A DNA stretch of 46,966 nt, from positions 1 through 46,966 of the forward strand of contig JAVWMQ010000009.1 of NCBI GenBank assembly GCA_036637375.1, given 5' to 3'. The notes under the pieces are model-generated. The model searched no databases. It was not told the DNA's origin and saw only the letters and a list, made by a program, of their open reading frames with translations. The translations under genes and the position numbers were made by a program. This DNA comes from JAVWMQ01 sp036637375. GTDB lineage: Bacteria; Bacillota; Clostridia; Peptostreptococcales; Anaerovoracaceae. Of this stretch, positions 42,915-46,966 are shown in pieces (within the stretch, counting starts at the first letter, position 1; every line of letters starts with the position of its first letter).

Positions 42915-44549
42915 ATGAACAAGAGACTGGCAAACGTAAAGACTAGAACCCAAACAGGACTGGATTACGTAACTAATTCCTTGGAAATTGGAACTCCATA
43001 TGGCAAAAAAGCACTTAAAGCAAGCAAACCGTTTTTCCCAGGGCAGGAAAATGAGTTAAGGGAAGAACTTAACAAAATTGCTCAGATAGTTGAGTTTGCA
43101 GAGAAATGTAAAAGCGTGGTTGAACGTATTCAGCTAGATATTTTTATGAGTATGAATGATGATAGTGGAACTATTACTCGCAGTTGTGAAACTACACTTT
43201 CTATCGTAGAATTATTTGCTATGAAAACGCTCCTGCTTTACATGGAAAATTTAAAAAACACATGTGAAAATGCAGATGTAGAAATTCCTAAGGACTATAT
43301 TGTATCAGATATTACAAACTTGCTTGATATATTGGATCCGAGACACGACAGACTGAACACTTTTTACTTGTACGAAGAGTTTTCAGAAAAACTTGCAGAG
43401 TTAAGAACCAAGAGAAGAGCTTTAGAAGTTCAATTACGAAAAGAGCAAAAAGTAATAAAAGAAAGAGTTAAAGATCAATATGGGATTTTTATGACACCTA
43501 AGTTTGAATATGTTGTATCAAAGCATGATGAAAAAGAAATTGCTAGGCTTGGAACAATTGAGGAACTTCAGGTGTGTGATCAGGATTACATGTCCATTAC
43601 TTATACACTTACAAAGACAGAAACTACGTATAAAATCAAAAAAGAAATAGAAGATATTAATCACTTACTTGAGGAAGAGGAGTTTGTAGTGCGAACTAGG
43701 CTTTCAAAGGAAGTGAGTAAACACAAAGATGTGCTGCTACGCAATTGTGAGATAATAGGTGCATTTGATTTAGCCATTGCAAAGGCTACTTATGCACTTG
43801 CTCATAACTGTGTTAAACCAGATATAGTTGATGAACATATCGTTTATATCGAAGAAGGCAGGCACCTTCAGGTTGAAGATGTTCTTAGAGCAAAGAAAAA
43901 AACATATGTACCAATTAGCGTTAGCCTTGAACAAGGAGTAACATGCATAACAGGTGCAAATATGGGTGGCAAAACCATATCTCTAAAGCTTATGGGAATG
44001 GTTGCTATTTTGGCACAATATGGTTATTTTGTACCTTGCAAAAGTTGCAAAGTTGGGTTAAGTAATTACATGCAAATTTTAATTGGAGATAGTCAATCGG
44101 TAGAGCGTGGGCTATCAAGCTTTGGTAGTGAGATGGAAGAATTAAAAGAGATTCTAGACCATGGCAAGGACAGATCGATTATATTAATAGATGAAATCGC
44201 AAGTGGCACAAATCCAGTTGAAGGGCTTGCACTAACTAGAAGCTTAATTGATTACCTAAAGCAGAGACCATATATTTCTCTAATAACAACACATTTTGAA
44301 GCTGTATCAGCAAGTGGAGTAAAAAATATGCAAGTTATAGGATTAGCTGATGCAAATTTTGAACAACTAGATATAGCCATTAGGTATGCAAATAGAAAAA
44401 AACGTATAGAAATTATTTCAGAGCAGATGGATTATAGGCTTCGTGAAATAAAAGGTGGGGCAGAAATACCTAAAGATGCTTTAAATATTGCCAAGATGCT
44501 TGGCATAGGAAATGAAATAATAGACAACGCAAAAAAATATTTATATTGA
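42915..44549 (+). CDS. kamC: KamC, MutS-type ATPase of the lysine aminomutase cluster
   Basis: The C-terminal half is a MutS-family ATPase: Walker A ITGANMGGKTISLKL (near 347), Walker B SIILIDEIASGTNPVEG (near 424) and LITTHF. The N-terminal half is helical, with a coiled-coil clamp-like region (about 170-300). The MutS mismatch-recognition domain is absent and there is no SMR nuclease domain. This argues against DNA repair and for the proposed role as the ATPase partner of KamB in reactivating KamDE. The start at 42915 has AAGGAGG just upstream; an in-frame ATG at 42819 lies inside kamB. Confidence 0.85.
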   Translation: MNKRLANVKTRTQTGLDYVTNSLEIGTPYGKKALKASKPFFPGQENELREELNKIAQIVEFAEKCKSVVERIQLDIFMSMNDDSGTITRSCETTLSIVELFAMKTLLLYMENLKNTCENADVEIPKDYIVSDITNLLDILDPRHDRLNTFYLYEEFSEKLAELRTKRRALEVQLRKEQKVIKERVKDQYGIFMTPKFEYVVSKHDEKEIARLGTIEELQVCDQDYMSITYTLTKTETTYKIKKEIEDINHLLEEEEFVVRTRLSKEVSKHKDVLLRNCEIIGAFDLAIAKATYALAHNCVKPDIVDEHIVYIEEGRHLQVEDVLRAKKKTYVPISVSLEQGVTCITGANMGGKTISLKLMGMVAILAQYGYFVPCKSCKVGLSNYMQILIGDSQSVERGLSSFGSEMEELKEILDHGKDRSIILIDEIASGTNPVEGLALTRSLIDYLKQRPYISLITTHFEAVSASGVKNMQVIGLADANFEQLDIAIRYANRKKRIEIISEQMDYRLREIKGGAEIPKDALNIAKMLGIGNEIIDNAKKYLY

Positions 44550-44562
44550 AAAGGAGATCAGG

Positions 44563-46119
44563 ATGAAAAGTAAATTAAATCTAGATCCTAAAGTGATTGA
44601 CAGTGCACGTTCTTGTGCTAGCAGAATTGCACACAGTATGCAGGCGTTTATCGACCAACATACAACTGTAAGTACAGAGAGAACAGTAGTAAGACTATTA
44701 GGAATTGATGGAGTTGATGATGTGGAAACACCACTTCCAAATGTAGTTGTAGACCAGATTAAAGATGCTGGCGGACTACCAAGGGGAGCGGCTTATTGGC
44801 TTGGAAATGCTATGATCCAGACTGGATTAAAGCCACAGGAAATAGCAGAAAAAATAGCAGCAGGAGAGTTAAATATAACTCAGCTTGAAACAGTAAGTGC
44901 CAAAGAAGCAGAAGAAGCTATATTACCAATTGTTCATGAATCATTAAAAAAGATAAACGAACAGTCAGCAAAGAGAAATGAATACTTAGATACTATTGGA
45001 GAAGGTAAAAAGCCTTATTTATATGTAATCGTTGCAACTGGTAATATATATGAAGACGTTACACAGGCACAGGCAGCAGCAAGACAGGGCGCTGATATTA
45101 TTGCTGTAATTAGAACTACAGCTCAGTCACTACTTGATTATGTTCCATATGGACCAACTACAGAAGGCTTTGGTGGTACTTATGCTACTCAGGAAAACTT
45201 CAAAATCATGAGAAAAGCTCTTGATGAGGTTGGTGAAGAAGTTGGTAGATATATCAGATTATGTAACTACTCTTCAGGAATGTGTATGCCAGAAATCGCT
45301 GCAATGGGAGCGCTTGAGAGATTAGATGTAATGCTAAATGATGCTATTTACGGTATTCTATTTAGAGATATTAACATGCAGAGAACTATTGTTGACCAGT
45401 TCTTTTCAAGAGTTATAATCGGATATTGTGGTATCACTTTTAACTCAGGAGAAGATAACTATTTAACAACAGATGATGCATTTGATGCTGCTCATACAGT
45501 GCTTGCTTCTCAGTTTATCAATGAGCAATTTGCTGTTTTGGCAAACATCAAAGAAGAACAAATGGGTCTTGGACATGCTTTTGAAATGGATCCAAACATC
45601 GAAAACGGATTTTTGTACGAATTATCACAGGCTGTTATGGCTAGAGAAATATTCCCTAATGCTCCACTAAAATACATGCCTCCAACTAAGTTTATGACAG
45701 GTAACATATTTAAGGGGCATGTTCAGGATGCACTATTTAACCTAATTGCTGTTTGGTCTGGGCAGTCATTACAATTACTAGGAATGTTGACAGAGGCAAT
45801 TCATACACCATTAATGCACGATAGATATTTATCAATCGAAAATGCGTCATATGTATTTAACAATGCTAGAGATCTTGGCGAAGAAATTGAATACAAAGAA
45901 GGCGGAATTATTCAAAAAAGAGCACAAGATGTTTTAGGCAAAGCTAATGAATTACTACATGAAGTTGAAAAAGATGGATTATTCCATACTATTGAACAGG
46001 GTAAATTCGGTGGAGTTAAAAGAGCTAAAGATGGCGGTAAAGGTCTTGAGGGAGTTTGCACAAGAGATGCAGAATACTTCAATCCGTTCATTCCATTAAT
46101 GATGGGAGGCGTAAGATAA
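44563..46119 (+). CDS. kamD: lysine 5,6-aminomutase alpha subunit
   Basis: KamD with KamE converts beta-lysine to 3,5-diaminohexanoate (or D-lysine to 2,5-diaminohexanoate) using adenosylcobalamin and pyridoxal phosphate. It is the large TIM-barrel subunit of 518 residues. Typical segments are SARSCASRIAHSMQAFIDQH, LPNVVVDQIKDAGGLPRGAA, VIRTTAQSLLDYVPYGPTTE and PEIAAMGALERLDVMLNDA. AAAGGAG precedes the ATG. The stop overlaps the kamE start by one base. Confidence 0.97.
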   Translation: MKSKLNLDPKVIDSARSCASRIAHSMQAFIDQHTTVSTERTVVRLLGIDGVDDVETPLPNVVVDQIKDAGGLPRGAAYWLGNAMIQTGLKPQEIAEKIAAGELNITQLETVSAKEAEEAILPIVHESLKKINEQSAKRNEYLDTIGEGKKPYLYVIVATGNIYEDVTQAQAAARQGADIIAVIRTTAQSLLDYVPYGPTTEGFGGTYATQENFKIMRKALDEVGEEVGRYIRLCNYSSGMCMPEIAAMGALERLDVMLNDAIYGILFRDINMQRTIVDQFFSRVIIGYCGITFNSGEDNYLTTDDAFDAAHTVLASQFINEQFAVLANIKEEQMGLGHAFEMDPNIENGFLYELSQAVMAREIFPNAPLKYMPPTKFMTGNIFKGHVQDALFNLIAVWSGQSLQLLGMLTEAIHTPLMHDRYLSIENASYVFNNARDLGEEIEYKEGGIIQKRAQDVLGKANELLHEVEKDGLFHTIEQGKFGGVKRAKDGGKGLEGVCTRDAEYFNPFIPLMMGGVR

Positions 46120-46892
46120 TGGCAGATAAAAAGATTATAACTGCTCAGGGAGTAGATTTAACAAACGTAAAGCCTTATGGTGATACTATGAATGATGGTG
46201 TAACTCAGCTTTCATTTTCATTACCAGTACCTTATGGTGAAGAAGGAAACGAAGCTGCAAAGGTTCTTTGTAGAAAAATGGGTTTAGATGAACCACAGGT
46301 AGTATATTCCTATGATATGGGTGGTGGATTTACATTCTATAATATGTATGGCAAATTACAGCACACAGTTGATTATACAGGAATTAAGGTAACAAAAGTT
46401 GAAGTTGATGTAATGGACAGACTAGAGTGTGGCGAATACATCAAAGAAAATATTAAGAGAGAAGTTGTTATTGTTGGAGCCTCAACAGGCTCTGATGCAC
46501 ATACTGTAGGTATTGATGCAATTATGAACATGAAAGGTTTCCATGGTCACTTCGGTCTTGAAAGATTTGAAGGAATTAATGCTATTAACTATGGTAGTCA
46601 GGTGCCAAATGAAGTTTTAATTGAAAAAGCAAAAGAAAACAATGCTGATGCAATTATTATTTCTCAGACAGTTACACAAAAGGATATTCACATTCAGAAC
46701 TTAACTAATATGGTTGAATTACTTGAAGCGGAAGGGCTAAGAGATAAAATTATCTTATGCTGTGGAGGTCCAAGAATTTCTCATGAAATTGCACAGGAAC
46801 TTGGATATGATGCGGGCTTTGGTCCACATACATATGCTGAACATGTAGCATCATTTATTCTTGATGAAATAGTTAAGAGAAAAATGGTGTAA
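46119..46892 (+). CDS. kamE: lysine 5,6-aminomutase beta subunit, cobalamin-binding
   Basis: KamE carries the cobalamin-binding Rossmann domain. The base-off motif DxHxxG is SDAHTVG with His128, and Lys139 eleven residues later (MNMKGFHGH) corresponds to the pyridoxal-phosphate Lys that this family carries on the cobalamin domain. The N-terminal dimerisation part has YGDTMNDGVTQLSFSLPVP. The start at 46119 (MADKKI) is chosen over the in-frame ATG at 46056 because it overlaps the kamD stop and GGGAGG is upstream. Length is 257. Confidence 0.95.
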   Translation: MADKKIITAQGVDLTNVKPYGDTMNDGVTQLSFSLPVPYGEEGNEAAKVLCRKMGLDEPQVVYSYDMGGGFTFYNMYGKLQHTVDYTGIKVTKVEVDVMDRLECGEYIKENIKREVVIVGASTGSDAHTVGIDAIMNMKGFHGHFGLERFEGINAINYGSQVPNEVLIEKAKENNADAIIISQTVTQKDIHIQNLTNMVELLEAEGLRDKIILCCGGPRISHEIAQELGYDAGFGPHTYAEHVASFILDEIVKRKMV

Positions 46893-46911
46893 TTGAAAGG
46901 AGAAATCACAG

Positions 46912-46966
46912 ATGATAAGCAAATTAATTGATGCAGAAAAAGCAATAGAAGGCATCAAGGATGGAG
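46912..46966 (+). CDS. atoD: probable CoA-transferase subunit A, 5' end only
   Basis: Only 18 codons are in the window: MISKLIDAEKAIEGIKDG. This resembles the start of the alpha subunit of acetoacetate:butyrate CoA-transferases (EAIxxIKDG). AAAGGAG precedes the ATG. In lysine fermentation this enzyme moves CoA from butyryl-CoA to acetoacetate. The fragment is too short for certainty. Confidence 0.6.
   Translation, partial: MISKLIDAEKAIEGIKDG

Noticed and set aside
42915..44549. MutS-like protein considered as a DNA mismatch or recombination repair factor
   Set aside because: Lacks the mismatch-recognition and SMR domains and is embedded in the lysine aminomutase operon.
1..46966. CRISPR arrays, tRNA or rRNA genes, insertion sequences
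   Set aside because: No regularly spaced repeats, no tRNA-like CCA ends with cloverleaf, no rRNA segments and no transposase motifs were seen.

Overview
The window is about 47 kb of a low-GC, strictly anaerobic Firmicute, most likely an amino-acid-fermenting member of the Clostridia. Evidence for this is the AT-rich codon use, strong AGGAGG ribosome binding sites, consensus sigma-A promoters, a valine T-box, a single-chain pyruvate:ferredoxin oxidoreductase, and a lysine-fermentation gene cluster. No rRNA or tRNA genes, insertion sequences, CRISPR arrays or prophage were seen. Nearly all of it is compact coding sequence.

Layout. (1) 1-4837: proline genes. On the minus strand are a YprB-like exonuclease, proA and a 42-residue membrane peptide. 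Divergent to them are proB, proC and a Nudix hydrolase. (2) 4905-9939: xerD, a tagO/wecA-type transferase, a secreted FN3-NlpC/P60 hydrolase, rplS with a leader, rbgA and rnhB. (3) 10003-13402: the one-carbon operon metF-fhs-folD, whose FolD lacks residues normally needed for cyclohydrolase activity. (4) 13510-29046: T-box, valS, folC, a lipid kinase, plsX, rnc, smc, ftsY, der, plsY, gpsA and miaB, nearly all overlapping or a few bases apart. (5) 29222-32890: a monocistronic, probably highly expressed pyruvate:ferredoxin oxidoreductase. (6) 32900-33295: an intergenic region with a near-perfect promoter and a terminator about 100 nt downstream, read as an orphan small RNA. (7) 33296-35305: a split ThrE-type exporter on the minus strand and a divergent rRNA pseudouridine synthase. 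(8) 35561-46966: the lysine fermentation locus.

The lysine locus is the most interesting part. It holds kal (minus strand), a sigma-54-dependent activator, two kdd paralogues, kamA, kamB, kamC, kamD, kamE and the start of a CoA-transferase gene. The activator's N-terminal sensor of about 350 residues is recognisably a degenerate copy of Kdd, the enzyme it appears to control. Three -24/-12 promoters are visible, before kal, kdd1 and kdd2. A palindrome of the form GAACC-N6-GGTTC occurs twice upstream of the kdd2 promoter and once between kal and the activator gene, where it also lies just downstream of a sigma-A promoter for the activator. This suggests a self-contained circuit in which an enzyme-derived sensor reads a lysine-degradation intermediate, switches on the pathway and limits its own synthesis.

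Metabolically, KamA makes beta-lysine, KamDE (maintained by KamB/KamC) makes 3,5-diaminohexanoate, and Kdd oxidises it. The cleavage enzyme Kce is not in the window. Kal deaminates 3-aminobutyryl-CoA to crotonyl-CoA, and the CoA-transferase completes butyrate formation.
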